Source: an uncultured Acidobacteriia bacterium
GTDB taxonomy: Bacteria > Acidobacteriota > Terriglobia > Bryobacterales > Bryobacteraceae
Length of the DNA: 64,000 bases
Direction of reading: 5' to 3'
Assembly (NCBI GenBank): GCA_903851195.1
Contig: CAINNJ010000010.1
Coordinates: 1 to 64,000, forward strand
A program made the position numbers and the translations under genes. Shown here one piece after another: positions 24,115 through 33,666 of the stretch. Numbering within the stretch: position 1 is the first letter of the stretch; each line of letters starts with the position of its first letter. The notes under the pieces were generated by a model. The model had not been told where the DNA came from, ran no database searches, and saw nothing but the letters and a program-made list of their open reading frames with translations.

Positions 24115-25142
24115 TGATCCGGCAAAGCCCGTATGGCCGATGGTGGCGCAACCGTGGACGACGGTCCCGCGCTGATCACCAGGTAACTCTGTCCCGAGCG
24201 AAGTTTTCTCCAGACGAAACCCGCCATCCGGAGGAGGCTGAGCCCAGCTTCGTCGCGTCGCAAATACTGGAAAACACGCGAAGCAAAAGCGAGGCGCTGC
24301 AATAAAGGAATGGCTTGCGATGGTTCCCGCAGTGCCGCAAGCATTGCAATAGCATTCGCGCTCCGCCAGTCTACCGGGATTCCAAGAGAACCGGAAAGGT
24401 GTTGCAGGGACTTCCTGGTTTCGGTAAACACCACCCAGGGATTCTGAGTCGCAAAGAATCTCCCCCCGCGTTCCCTCCAGATCAGATAGGGCTCCGACAT
24501 CAGCGTCACCGGGCCGGGATGGTTCTTCAAATACGCCGCCGTTCCCTCCAGATCCGCATTCAGTTCATTTCGTTCATCGGTGTCGAAGCGAAGTGGCCGA
24601 TCTTCAAAAAGTCTGTAGATGTTCGCCTGGACAGGCGCAAACGGCAATCTTCCGGTGCCGATGGAGTCGTTCAGCAGCCTCGTGGAGTCGGTGTAAGCGA
24701 TACGTCCCGTAATCGAAATCCTGGCACCGTTCCGGACCAGCCCACCGCCTTCATTCAGAATGCGCAGAGGTGCCATGCCCAGCACACTGTGGGAGGCATC
24801 CATTGCATCCAGCATCCCTGGCAGGCTTCCGTCGGGAAGCCATTCATCTCCGACAAAGAGGAATGTGGCGTAATCAAAACCCTGCAGCGCGGCTAATTCC
24901 AACGCTCGGTTCCAGTTACCTACGCGGCCCAGATTGCGTTCGTTCCGGATAACCTGCAGCCGCGCGCCGGTTGCATCTTTATCAGGGAAATCAGCCGCGC
25001 TGCCATCCGTCGAATAGTTGTCCACCACAATGATCTCGTACCGGCTGGCGCTGAGGCCCGAGGCCGCACAGGAGTCAACGGATCGCCTGAGAAGTTGCGC
25101 GCCGTTAAATGCCGGTATCAGGACCGCCAGTTTGCCTTTCAT
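24102..25142 (-). CDS. Glycosyltransferase family 2, paralogue B
   Basis: 346 residues. The start KLAVLIPAFNGAQLLRRSVDSCAASGLSASRYEIIVVDNYSTDG, then NLGRVGNWNRALELA and FLFVGDEWLPDGSL, show a GT-A enzyme closely related to the one at 19132-20115. Its start overlaps the nucleotidyltransferase stop by four bases, so it is translationally coupled within the polysaccharide operon. Acceptor and sugar are unknown. Two such copies in one cluster suggest two similar linkages in the repeat unit. Confidence 0.86.
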   Translation of the reverse strand: MKGKLAVLIPAFNGAQLLRRSVDSCAASGLSASRYEIIVVDNYSTDGSAADFPDKDATGARLQVIRNERNLGRVGNWNRALELAALQGFDYATFLFVGDEWLPDGSLPGMLDAMDASHSVLGMAPLRILNEGGGLVRNGARISITGRIAYTDSTRLLNDSIGTGRLPFAPVQANIYRLFEDRPLRFDTDERNELNADLEGTAAYLKNHPGPVTLMSEPYLIWRERGGRFFATQNPWVVFTETRKSLQHLSGSLGIPVDWRSANAIAMLAALREPSQAIPLLQRLAFASRVFQYLRRDEAGLSLLRMAGFVWRKLRSGQSYLVISAGPSSTVAPPSAIRALPDQCGY

Positions 25143-25909
25143 ATTGCGCCAGTGCGGACCAGCGCGGGAATCTCACGCTGGCGAAAAAAGTCGACGTCTT
25201 CCGGAGTACCCAGCGGGAAAACCTGGTCAGCGCCCACTCTCTGGACGAAGACATCGGCGCCGTCCTGGATGAGCTGGTTGTAGAGCGGAGCGATGTAACG
25301 TTCTTTCGCCTCCAGATTGACGGGGTTGGCATAGTATCGCTGGTATGCGTCCGCATAACGCTGGAACGAATCAAACCAATACAGGCCGACCGTCGCATGT
25401 TGCGAGATTCGCTTCTTCTCCCGAACTTCGGAAACCAAACCGTTCTCGTCAGCGGCCGCGAAGCTCCACTTGTCGCCTTCGCCGGGGAAGCAGGGGAGCC
25501 AGCCCGCGCCCCGCACGTCTTTTACGTCCATCGCCGCGGGGTCGACATAAGTGTCGATGTTATAGATAGCGACCGGGCGGGAATCGTCTTCCCATTCGCG
25601 ACTGGCGAGCAGCGCCGTCGTTGCCTGGCCATCGGTAAGCGCATTGACGGTAATCAGGTGGTGGTTCCGAATGCCAAGGTCACGCGTTTCTTTCTGCAGA
25701 AAGGCGGCAATGTTCGGGTGATTCCGGGCCACAAAGAAGAATTCACAGCCGGCGTCAATGAAACTGCGCAGGCTCTCCATCGACCAGGCGAACAGAGTTC
25801 GGCCGCGAGCCACAATTTCATACTTCGGGATGGTGTACCCGGCCGCGGTAAATCTGCTGCCCGCGCCGGCCATCGTAATCACCACGCCCGTGGAGCCGGG
25901 ATCCCTCAT
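25139..25909 (-). CDS. Sugar-phosphate-type nucleotidyltransferase
   Basis: 256 residues. VVITMAGAGSRFTAAGYTIPKYEIVARGRTLFAWSMESL is the N-terminal signature of nucleotidyltransferases (GxGxRF...PK), with the catalytic-metal region AIYNIDTYVD. It would couple a phosphorylated building block to a nucleotide. It overlaps by four bases both the kinase-fusion gene before it and the glycosyltransferase after it. Together with the fusion protein and the HAD phosphatase it forms a three-gene set of the sort found in capsule loci. The activated compound cannot be named from sequence. Confidence 0.78.
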   Translation of the reverse strand: MRDPGSTGVVITMAGAGSRFTAAGYTIPKYEIVARGRTLFAWSMESLRSFIDAGCEFFFVARNHPNIAAFLQKETRDLGIRNHHLITVNALTDGQATTALLASREWEDDSRPVAIYNIDTYVDPAAMDVKDVRGAGWLPCFPGEGDKWSFAAADENGLVSEVREKKRISQHATVGLYWFDSFQRYADAYQRYYANPVNLEAKERYIAPLYNQLIQDGADVFVQRVGADQVFPLGTPEDVDFFRQREIPALVRTGAI

Positions 25910-27606
25910 GCTGTAGCCAGTTCCCTCTCCTGGCGAAGAACCGCCTGAGCGGCCACATCGTTGAAGATTTCAAGGCCGCGGGCGAGGAACGCCTCCTGCG
26001 AAGCAAAGCGGTCTGCGTGCAAAGGCACCATGCTGAGGAACAGCAGAGACTCAATGAGCTTGACCTGCATGTAATGCTCGCCGAATTCCTTCAGGAACCA
26101 CTTATGGAAGAGGTCTTTGATGTTGCGGTGCCGCTCATTCAGCTGGGCGCTGTGGCGATATTCGCCGTTGCTCCAGGCCGAGTCGATCATGTCGTTCACC
26201 ATGAAATCGTAATCGCCTTCCAGACTGTGAGAAAGCTTTGCGAGATCGTATCGCATGTCGCCGAAGATGCCGGCGTCGCCAAACTCGCCACGGGGATCGA
26301 TTACCCGAATAAAACTGTTGCGGCGATCATACAGGATATTGCTGAGGCACAGGTCGCCGTGGATAACGGTGAAGTAATCCAGCGAGTACATATCAAGGGC
26401 CTCCGCCAGCCGCGGCAGCATATCGAGACACTGTCTGACACCCATGCAGGTTTCGCCGTTGATGACCACCCAGTCCGCGCAGAAGGCCGCGAAGCGCGTG
26501 TCTTCCAGCACGGGCCTGAGCCGGGCGCGTGTCTTATCCTCATACATAGCGCGCATGGAACGTCCGAGGTGATCGGCGTCCTCCGGCTGAAACCGGTGCG
26601 AATGCATCTGGCGAACCACGTTGCCGATTGCCTGAAAGACCCGCGTCCAGACGCTGAGGTCGAGATTGCCATACAGATAGATGTCATTCAGGGCCGGGTA
26701 ACTGTAGTACTCCATTTCCATGAACGGCTCGTCTTTGGCGAAGCTGTAGTCGAAGACGCGCGGCGCCATGTAGCGGAGAGCTTTCGGAAGTTCCAGGTAC
26801 CACTTCATCTCATTCAGCAGCTTTTCAGCGTTCTTGCTGGACTTGCGAACGATTCCCCTGCCTCCGTCGATCTGGACGCAATTGAAGAAGCGCTGGTTAA
26901 TGCAGAAGGCGCGCTTGGTCTGGTAGTAAGTATCCAGATGACCGAAGTCCCGCCAGTCGGAAACTCTCTGCAGGCGGCGTTCGTCGGCAGGCAGAGCGTT
27001 GAAATACTCCGTCAGAGCCGTGTAGAACGGGTCCGTGTGATCCACAGGTTGCGCGCCCAGCGCGGCTCTCAGATGCTCCCTGAACACCGAAACGTTGCCG
27101 ACCGCGAAAACGCCCACGAAGACAGGCTGCAGCTGGCCATACGGATTATCCGCATCCTTGTCCGACAGACAGGTAATCTTATTGCCGAAATCGATCTGGA
27201 AAGTAGTCCAGCGATACACCTCGCCGGCCTCCCGATAGCAGATTACGTTGTTGCCCTGCAGTTCATCGCCCACGTAGGTGTCGGCGAAGTTGATCACCAG
27301 CGATTCCGGATCGGTCTCCAGAGAATCCAGCACGCTCAGAATCGTTTCTCCCAGGGAGGCCGTGTGCGGAACGTGCACCAGACGGGCTCCCATCGCGGGA
27401 TGCCGGTCCGTGTACTCGCGCACCAGGTCGGCGCGCTCGTTTACGCCTAAGACCAGATCGTAGCCGCGGTTCAGATACGGTTCCGCCACGTACTGCATGG
27501 CAGGCCGGCTGTCCAGCGGGATCATCGCCGATGGTATTGCGCCGAACTCCGAACGCAGTTCCGGACCGACCAGCTTGGCCGTGGGCATCAGAAGGACTTT
27601 GTTCAT
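25906..27606 (-). CDS. Bifunctional nucleotidyltransferase-kinase (APH/choline-kinase-like) fusion
   Basis: 566 residues. The N-terminal part (about 1-240) is nucleotidyltransferase-like: LRSEFGAIPSAMIPLDSRPAMQYVAEPYLNRGYD and LVINFADTYVGDE. The C-terminal part (about 280-540) is phosphotransferase-like with the Brenner-type motif YFTVIHGDLCLSNILYD and the metal motif VIDPRGEFGDAGIFGDMRYDLAKL. The combination recalls LicC plus LicA in phosphocholine activation, where a kinase phosphorylates a small molecule and a cytidylyltransferase activates it. The small molecule is unknown here. The gene overlaps both neighbours by four bases. Confidence 0.78.
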   Translation of the reverse strand: MNKVLLMPTAKLVGPELRSEFGAIPSAMIPLDSRPAMQYVAEPYLNRGYDLVLGVNERADLVREYTDRHPAMGARLVHVPHTASLGETILSVLDSLETDPESLVINFADTYVGDELQGNNVICYREAGEVYRWTTFQIDFGNKITCLSDKDADNPYGQLQPVFVGVFAVGNVSVFREHLRAALGAQPVDHTDPFYTALTEYFNALPADERRLQRVSDWRDFGHLDTYYQTKRAFCINQRFFNCVQIDGGRGIVRKSSKNAEKLLNEMKWYLELPKALRYMAPRVFDYSFAKDEPFMEMEYYSYPALNDIYLYGNLDLSVWTRVFQAIGNVVRQMHSHRFQPEDADHLGRSMRAMYEDKTRARLRPVLEDTRFAAFCADWVVINGETCMGVRQCLDMLPRLAEALDMYSLDYFTVIHGDLCLSNILYDRRNSFIRVIDPRGEFGDAGIFGDMRYDLAKLSHSLEGDYDFMVNDMIDSAWSNGEYRHSAQLNERHRNIKDLFHKWFLKEFGEHYMQVKLIESLLFLSMVPLHADRFASQEAFLARGLEIFNDVAAQAVLRQERELATA

Positions 27607-28019
27607 GCGGCCACTCCCTTGAGCGGCGCGCTGTTCTGCGACGCTAAAAGCGCTTCGATTTCTTCCCGTGTGAGCCGAAGGAATTCATCCGGCCGGATAG
27701 CGCGGTCGTCCACGTAGAAGCCGATCCGGCTTGCCCATGGTTTGCCGAAGTGAATTTCGTCGTAGGGCACCTGATGCCGATCCAGCCACTCCATCGTCAT
27801 CTTGGCGGTTTTTGCCGTGATGAGTCCCATGTTGCCTCCGTACGTGCGCATGTTTCGCGACGTGTAGAGGATGATCCAGAATCCGGCAGCACGGTACTCG
27901 TAAAGCTTTCGGACTATGTCCGCGTAAGGAAGCAAATCCTCATATTCCTGATCTTTTCCCTTAACGGGGCAGACGGTGCCGTCGAGATCGACCACGATGC
28001 ACTTTTCTTCAGTAACCAT
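27603..28019 (-). CDS. HAD-family capsule-biosynthesis phosphatase (EcbF/BcbF-like)
   Basis: 138 residues. IVVDLDGTVCPVKGKDQEYEDLLPYADIV contains the HAD nucleophile motif DxDGT, then ILYTSRNMRTYGGN (motif II Ser) and FYVDDRAIRP (motif IV DD). It is short and capless, matching the EcbF/BcbF capsule phosphatases. In this operon it would dephosphorylate a precursor in the same branch as the two nucleotidyltransferases. AAAGGAG lies upstream of the ATG. Confidence 0.82.
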   Translation of the reverse strand: MVTEEKCIVVDLDGTVCPVKGKDQEYEDLLPYADIVRKLYEYRAAGFWIILYTSRNMRTYGGNMGLITAKTAKMTMEWLDRHQVPYDEIHFGKPWASRIGFYVDDRAIRPDEFLRLTREEIEALLASQNSAPLKGVAA

Positions 28020-28112
28020 AAATCCTGCTCCTTTCAGCGCCCCGCGACTCTTGGCGGCGCTGCTCTGTGGGGTGTGTGGAAATTCAATGCCGATGAAAGC
28101 GCTGCGTCGCGT

Positions 28113-29363
28113 TTACAGTACTGGCCAGGCGGGCCGGAAAAGGCTTGTATATCCGCGCATCATCGGCACCGGAAAGCGCCTGCCGACTCCGTACAGATTC
28201 TCCAGTTCAAACAAAAGCGAACCTTCGTCGCTCTGCCCGATAATCAGTGTCACGAAGTGAATTCCTATGTCAAGAGTGATGCGGTAGGTGCCCGCGGCCA
28301 GCGTATTCCCGGGAATAATGAAGCGCCTGACCAGCTCACCGGGCGGAACCACGGGGGGAACACTGGACTCCGCGTCGTCCTGCAGCATATAGGCGAGTTC
28401 GTACTCGTACTGCGACAGAAGGCGAATACCGAGTATCAGGCCTTCTATCGGTTTTAGAATCTGAAGGCGCACCCCAACCTCAAGGTCAGCCGTCGTGTCG
28501 AAGCTTCCCTCGGGACTGAGGCTGCGAATCCATGTTTCTTTCAGCCGGGCGTTGTTGTCACCGGCATCGCCGGTCCAGTGCGTGGAAGAGGAAATACCGG
28601 CGCTGCTCGAATACTTCTGAATCACGGATTGAATCGGCCCGGATGCAATCACCTCGCCTTTCTGCAGCAGAACTCCCGTTGTGCACAGAGAACTGATGGC
28701 GGCGATGTTGTGGCTTACGAAGAGGACCGTACGGCCCTGCTTGGCCACCGAATCCATCTTCTTCAGACACTTCTTCTGGAACCTGGCGTCGCCCACCGCC
28801 AGCACTTCGTCCACAACCAGAATTTCGGGATCCAGATGAGCGGCGACGGCGAAAGCCAGCCGCATGTACATGCCGCTTGAATAGTTCTTGACCGGCGTAT
28901 CGAGGAAGTCCTCAATTTCGGAGAAGGCGACAATCTCATCGAAGTGTTTTCGGATTTCCGCCTTCGACATGCCGAGAATGGAGCCGTTCAGATAGATGTT
29001 GTCGCGTCCGCTGAGTTCCGGATGGAAGCCCGTTCCCACCTCGAGCAGAGAGCCCATGCGGCCGCGCAGCACGGCGCGGCCCGAAGTGGGAGTAGTGATC
29101 CGTGAGAACACCTTCAGCAGAGTGGATTTGCCGGCTCCGTTCCTGCCGAGAATGCCGACCACGTCGCCCTGTTTCACTTCGAGTGAGACATTTCGAAGCG
29201 CCCAGAATGCCCGTGTTTTGCTGCGTTCCCGCTCGCCTTTCATCCAGCGGACCGGACGGGTGAAGGCGCGGGTGATGCTTTCGCGCAGGGTCTCGTACCC
29301 TGCGTTCTCACCGATCTGATAACGCTTGCTGATATTCTCGGCGAGTATGGCGCAGGAACTCAC
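28113..29363 (-). CDS. wzt: Polysaccharide ABC exporter ATPase with C-terminal carbohydrate-binding domain (Wzt type)
   Basis: 416 residues. ATPase in the first about 245 residues: Walker A GRNGAGKSTLLKVF, signature YSSGMYMRLAFAVA, Walker B EILVVDEVLAVGD, H-loop FVSHN. The remaining about 165 residues form the beta-sandwich seen in Wzt proteins that bind the non-reducing end of the glycan before export. A C-terminal domain implies that the chain carries a terminal mark the exporter recognises. Pairs with the permease encoded just upstream. Confidence 0.9.
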   Translation of the reverse strand: MSSCAILAENISKRYQIGENAGYETLRESITRAFTRPVRWMKGERERSKTRAFWALRNVSLEVKQGDVVGILGRNGAGKSTLLKVFSRITTPTSGRAVLRGRMGSLLEVGTGFHPELSGRDNIYLNGSILGMSKAEIRKHFDEIVAFSEIEDFLDTPVKNYSSGMYMRLAFAVAAHLDPEILVVDEVLAVGDARFQKKCLKKMDSVAKQGRTVLFVSHNIAAISSLCTTGVLLQKGEVIASGPIQSVIQKYSSSAGISSSTHWTGDAGDNNARLKETWIRSLSPEGSFDTTADLEVGVRLQILKPIEGLILGIRLLSQYEYELAYMLQDDAESSVPPVVPPGELVRRFIIPGNTLAAGTYRITLDIGIHFVTLIIGQSDEGSLLFELENLYGVGRRFPVPMMRGYTSLFRPAWPVL

Positions 29364-29387
29364 AGGAATCCATCCCGAAACAGCTGA

Positions 29388-30272
29388 TCAGACGAGATCC
29401 GCAAAGTGTTTCTCCATTCGTTTGAAATAAGTCAGGCCGCCGAGCAGAACCAGGACAACGGCGACGATGGAAATGGAAAGCATCGCGCCCGAGCGGCCGG
29501 AGGAACCCAGCAGTGCCCAGCGGAATCCATCCACCACTCCGGCCATCGGATTGAGGCTGTAGAGCTGACGCCACTTTTCCGGAACCAGCGAACTGGAATA
29601 TGCGACGGGCGTTGCGAACATCCAGAACTGTGTCAGGAACGGGACAACGTATTTGACGTCGCGATACTGGATGTTGAGAGCGGACAGCCAAAGGCCGACT
29701 CCAAGCGCTGTAAGTACCGCGAGCAGCAGAAACGGAATGAAAAGCAGTGTCGTCGCGGCCGGCCGAACGCCGTAGTAAGCCATCATGCCCGCCAGCACCA
29801 ACAAGGACAACGCGAAATCCACCAGCCCAACCAGCACCGACGCAATCGGAACCACCAGCCGCGGGAAGTAGACTTTGCGAATCAGATGCTGGTTGCCGAC
29901 CAGACTGTTACTGGATTCGGTCAGCGCGAAAGCGAACAGCTGCCACGGCAGCAGCGCGGTATAAACGAAAAGCGGATAAGGAACGTTATCCGACGGCAAC
30001 TTCGCCAGGCGGCCGAACAACAACGTAAAGACCAGCATGGTGAGCAGGGGCTGCAGCAGAGCCCAGGCGGCGCCAAGCGCGGTTTGTTTATAACGCACTT
30101 TCACGTCCCGCCACACGAGGAAGCCAAGCAGTTCCCGATAGGTCCACAGATCGCGCAGATGCAGTGCGAACCACGGTTCACTTGCCTGAATAACAGTGAC
30201 GTGACCGGCACCGGCGGGGCCTTCCGACGCCGGGATCTCACAGCTGATTTCGGTCTCCAGAGCGGAATTCAT
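29388..30272 (-). CDS. wzm: Polysaccharide ABC exporter permease (Wzm type)
   Basis: 294 residues with six membrane helices of the ABC-2 type. LWTYRELLGFLVWRDVKVRYKQTALGAAWALLQPLLTMLVFTLLFG is the strongly conserved opening of Wzm/TagG permeases, and YSLNPMAGVVDGFRWALLG is the conserved end. It forms the membrane channel for lipid-linked polysaccharide across the inner membrane. The ATPase gene follows after 24 bp. Confidence 0.92.
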   Translation of the reverse strand: MNSALETEISCEIPASEGPAGAGHVTVIQASEPWFALHLRDLWTYRELLGFLVWRDVKVRYKQTALGAAWALLQPLLTMLVFTLLFGRLAKLPSDNVPYPLFVYTALLPWQLFAFALTESSNSLVGNQHLIRKVYFPRLVVPIASVLVGLVDFALSLLVLAGMMAYYGVRPAATTLLFIPFLLLAVLTALGVGLWLSALNIQYRDVKYVVPFLTQFWMFATPVAYSSSLVPEKWRQLYSLNPMAGVVDGFRWALLGSSGRSGAMLSISIVAVVLVLLGGLTYFKRMEKHFADLV

Positions 30273-30278
30273 CGTGTA

Positions 30279-31283
30279 CTATACGACCGCGGCATTCATC
30301 GTGACTTCGGTGACTCGGCCGGCCTCCGCAAGCTGCCGGTAAATCCAGGCGTAGGTTTTAGCGAGGCCGTCTTCAAGGCTGACGGCGGGCGCCCATTTGA
30401 GCGTTTCGCGCAACATCGTGTTGTCGCTGTTCCTGCCGCGCACCCCTTGCGGCGCCGTCAAATCATGTACCGTATGAATCTGCTTTCCGGCGATCCGGGC
30501 CACCAGACGAACCAGTTCGTTAATCGAAATCATCCGGTCCTGGCCCAGGTTGATAGGGTCCGCCTGGCTGGACTGCATCAGGCGGTAGATACCTTCCACG
30601 CAATCGTCCACGTAGCAATAAGAGCGTGTCTGGTTTCCGTCTCCCCAGATTTCAATGGTGCCCCCGTCGCTGGCCAGCGCTATCTTGCGGCAAATCGCGG
30701 CGGGCGATTTCTCGCGGCCTCCTTCGAAAGTGCCCAGCGGACCGAAGATGTTGTGAAAGCGGACGACGCGCGTGTCGAGTCCGAAATCCTCCGTGTAGTG
30801 CCGGCACATGCGTTCGGCATAGAGTTTTTCCCAGCCATAGCCGTCTTCGGCGTCGGCCGGGTAGGCGTCGGATTCTTTGAGCGGCGTGACGTTTTCGTCG
30901 CGCTGCAGGTAGCCCGGATAAATGCAGGCGCTGGACGTATAAAAAAACCTCTCAACCTGATTAATCCGCGCCGCTTCGATCGTGTGAAGATTGATCAGCG
31001 TGTTATTTCGCATGATCGGGCCTTTGTTTTGCTCGATGAAACCGATGCCGCCCATGTCCGCGGCGAGAGCATAGACATGATCCACGCCTCGTGCCGCGAT
31101 CAGGGCATTATCGAACCGGCGCAGGTCGAGCAGTTCGAATTCATGCGCGGACGAAGCCCCATACTCCGGCCGCTTGATATCGGCGCCGCGAACCCAGTAG
31201 CCGCGATCCACGAGATATTGCGTCAGATGATGGCCGATAAAGCCGCCAGCCCCCGTCACCAGAACTTTCTTTTTGTAAGTCAT
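30279..31283 (-). CDS. NAD-dependent epimerase resembling GDP-mannose 3,5-epimerase
   Basis: 334 residues, an extended short-chain dehydrogenase. The NAD-binding motif is VTGAGGFIGHHL and the catalytic Y-x3-K lies in YGWEKLYAERM. The stretches ALAADMGGIGFIEQNK, FFYTSSACIYP, VVRFHNIFGPLGTFEGGREKSPAA and GDGNQTRSYCYVDDCVEGI closely follow plant-type GDP-mannose 3,5-epimerases. It would convert GDP-mannose to GDP-L-galactose or a related sugar for the polysaccharide. Exact substrate not proven. Confidence 0.85.
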   Translation of the reverse strand: MTYKKKVLVTGAGGFIGHHLTQYLVDRGYWVRGADIKRPEYGASSAHEFELLDLRRFDNALIAARGVDHVYALAADMGGIGFIEQNKGPIMRNNTLINLHTIEAARINQVERFFYTSSACIYPGYLQRDENVTPLKESDAYPADAEDGYGWEKLYAERMCRHYTEDFGLDTRVVRFHNIFGPLGTFEGGREKSPAAICRKIALASDGGTIEIWGDGNQTRSYCYVDDCVEGIYRLMQSSQADPINLGQDRMISINELVRLVARIAGKQIHTVHDLTAPQGVRGRNSDNTMLRETLKWAPAVSLEDGLAKTYAWIYRQLAEAGRVTEVTMNAAVV

Positions 31284-31304
31284 TGTCCCTCGGAGATGAA
31301 AAGC

Positions 31305-32162
31305 TTAAGTGGTTACCGAATGGCTGCCCGGCCCGACCGGCTGAGCCGAGTCAGCGCTGGCGCCGCAGGCGATGCGGCGCATCGAGATACTCAGTTTCTG
31401 CAGTGCCCAGCAGGGCAGGAACAGAGGTGTCAGCAGCACATAGCGCCTCCATAGCCTTGCGGGCTCCATAGTCAGACGGAAGAGCCATTCGAGACCCCGC
31501 TTTTGCATCCACGCAGGCGCCTGCCGCACGCGGCCTGCGTGAAAATCGAACGCCGCGCCCACGCCGACCATCACCACGCCGGGAAAACACGCGCGATGCT
31601 CGTTCATCCAGCGTTCCTGTTTCGGGGTGCTGATGCCCACGAACAAAAGATCGGGCTTCGCACTCGAGATTTGCTCCCGAACGCCGGTTTCCTCGTCGTC
31701 CGTCAAAGGCCGGAAGGGCGGGGAATAGCTTCCCGCGATGACCAGGCGCGGAAATCGCTCCCGAAGCCTGAACCGCAACGCCTCGAGCGATTCCGGCCGG
31801 CCGCCATAAAGGAAAATACGGTGCCCGCGGTCTTCCGCCTGCTCGCAGAGTGTCAGCATCAGGTTCGGGCCATATACCCGCTGCTGGCCGGGAAAGCCGA
31901 ATGAGCGCAACGCCCAAACGATAGGCATGCCGTCAGGTGTCGCGATATCCGCCTGATTGAAGATGGACCGCAGGCGGCTGTCCTTACGCGCTTCCATGAC
32001 GCCGTGAACCGAAGTAATGCAGATGTACCGGGCGACGGCGGCACTCTCGCGCTCCTGCAGCCAGCGGTTGCAGACGGCGGCTACATCGCTGTAACTGGTG
32101 GCGCTGATGCCCACGCCAAGCACGTCCTGCTTTACCGGCGCGATCGGTTGCATCCCGGTCAT
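31305..32162 (-). CDS. WecG/TagA/CpsF-family glycosyltransferase
   Basis: 285 residues. Family hallmarks are IATPDGMPIVWALR (TPDG), RVYGPNLMLTLCEQAEDRGHRIFLYGG, DLLFVGISTPKQERWM (G-x-P-K-Q-E) and VGVGAAFDFHAGRVRQAPAWMQKRGLEWLFRLTMEPARLWRRY. This GT26 enzyme usually adds the second sugar to undecaprenyl-diphosphate-sugar. Its gene abuts the initiating transferase gene, which fits steps one and two of assembly. Confidence 0.93.
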   Translation of the reverse strand: MTGMQPIAPVKQDVLGVGISATSYSDVAAVCNRWLQERESAAVARYICITSVHGVMEARKDSRLRSIFNQADIATPDGMPIVWALRSFGFPGQQRVYGPNLMLTLCEQAEDRGHRIFLYGGRPESLEALRFRLRERFPRLVIAGSYSPPFRPLTDDEETGVREQISSAKPDLLFVGISTPKQERWMNEHRACFPGVVMVGVGAAFDFHAGRVRQAPAWMQKRGLEWLFRLTMEPARLWRRYVLLTPLFLPCWALQKLSISMRRIACGASADSAQPVGPGSHSVTT

Positions 32163-33641
32163 CTAGTAAGCTCCTCGGCCGGAGAAGACAGCGAGCGGCG
32201 TTTCCAGCAGAATTCGGATATCCAGTCCCAGAGACCAGTTCCGGATGTAGTCGAGATCGAACTCCACCATCTGCTCAAAGCTGAGATCGCTGCGACCGCG
32301 AATCTGCCACATGCCGGTTATGCCGGGGCGCACCTGAACGCGCTGTTCCGCCCACGCGGAGTGTTCGCGGCTTAGGCCATCGGGATCCAGGTCTTCAGCC
32401 GGAAGCGGGCGGGGACCAACCAGGCTCATCTCTCCCAGCAGCACGTTCATCAGCTGCGGCAGTTCGTCGAGGCTGTAGCGTCGCATAAAGCGCCCGAGAG
32501 GCGTTACTCGCGGGTCGTTGCGCATCTTAAAGATGTGTCCGCCACGCTCGTTGGATTTCACCAGTTCTTCCCGGCACGGTCCGTTCACGTACATGGAACG
32601 GAATTTCCAGAACATGAAATGACGTCCGCCCTTGCCGACGCGGGGCGAAAGGTACAACACGGGCCCGGGAGAGGTACAGCGGATCAGGACTGCCAGCGCG
32701 ATTAACAAGGGCGACAGCGCGAGCAGCAGAAACGCCGATGCCATGACATCGACACACCGCTTCATCACTTCCTGCCGGTGAGTGAAGTGAACGGGTTCCG
32801 CGTCGAGGAGATCGAAGCCGTACTCATTACTGAACTCGAAACGCACGTTGTTCCAGCGGGGCGGCGAGATGGAGCGGCTGAAGGTGACGCCCATGCGATT
32901 GGAAATGGCGCCGCACAGTTCGAAATCGTGAGAACTTACAGTGCTCATGCAGATTAGCTGATCGAGCCGTTCACGATTGATTACCTCCGCGAGATGATGC
33001 ACGCTGCCAAGAACCGGAAGCATCGCGCCACTCACGGCGCTCTTCAGGGCGGCGCCCGTCGAGGGCACAATCACGCCGGCAACCTTCAGCGTGCCCGTGG
33101 CGGCGTGCTCAATGTTTTTCGCGAACTCCGTGACGTCTTCTCCGGATCCCAGCACCGCTACCCGTTTCGGCTCCAGCCACCTTCGCTGAACGCCGCAACT
33201 GATGAACATGGCCAGATAGAAAGCGAGCGCCAGCAGAATCAGGCTCACGGGGCCGAACAGAAACAGCAGCGAACGGGAAATATCGGTGGCGACACCCCGT
33301 GTAAAGAAGGTCACCACGATGGCGAGACCGCAGGCTATGATGTCGGCCTCCAGAGCCCGCCGTATGGCGTGTGCCGCGGACCAGGTCTTCTTCTTCCTGT
33401 AGAGACCAGTCCACCAGGCGGCGGCGGTCCAGAGCGAAAGAATCACCAGAGGATGCGGAACCAGGGTCCGCGCTTCCGCGGATGAGATGTGGATCGGCAT
33501 CCACGGATTGATGTAGACACGGATAGCGATGGCTCCGTACCAGGCAAGCAGCAGAGCCATGACGTCCAGAGCGAAATGAATGGAGGCAAAAATATGCCAC
33601 CGGGTAATACGATTCGACGAAAGAAGTGTTCTTGAAAGCAT
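32163..33641 (-). CDS. Undecaprenyl-phosphate sugar phosphotransferase (WbaP/WcaJ type)
   Basis: 492 residues from ATG 33641. N-terminal membrane helices (about 15-140), a central nucleotide-binding-like domain (VAVLGSGEDVTEFAKNI...) and the catalytic C-terminus: KRCVDVMASAFLLLALSPL, then FWKFRSMYVNG, YSLDELPQLMNVLLGEMSLVGPRP. It starts polysaccharide synthesis by moving a sugar-1-phosphate to the lipid carrier at the inner membrane. The longer frame upstream runs into the kinase gene and was discarded. Confidence 0.94.
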   Translation of the reverse strand: MLSRTLLSSNRITRWHIFASIHFALDVMALLLAWYGAIAIRVYINPWMPIHISSAEARTLVPHPLVILSLWTAAAWWTGLYRKKKTWSAAHAIRRALEADIIACGLAIVVTFFTRGVATDISRSLLFLFGPVSLILLALAFYLAMFISCGVQRRWLEPKRVAVLGSGEDVTEFAKNIEHAATGTLKVAGVIVPSTGAALKSAVSGAMLPVLGSVHHLAEVINRERLDQLICMSTVSSHDFELCGAISNRMGVTFSRSISPPRWNNVRFEFSNEYGFDLLDAEPVHFTHRQEVMKRCVDVMASAFLLLALSPLLIALAVLIRCTSPGPVLYLSPRVGKGGRHFMFWKFRSMYVNGPCREELVKSNERGGHIFKMRNDPRVTPLGRFMRRYSLDELPQLMNVLLGEMSLVGPRPLPAEDLDPDGLSREHSAWAEQRVQVRPGITGMWQIRGRSDLSFEQMVEFDLDYIRNWSLGLDIRILLETPLAVFSGRGAY

Positions 33642-33666
33642 GGCTCGGAATCCGTTCAAACGGCAG

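Noticed and set aside
29406-31454. Long plus-strand open frame opposite the Wzm and epimerase genes
   Set aside because: Gln/His/Arg-rich translation without motifs; the minus-strand genes here carry clear family signatures.
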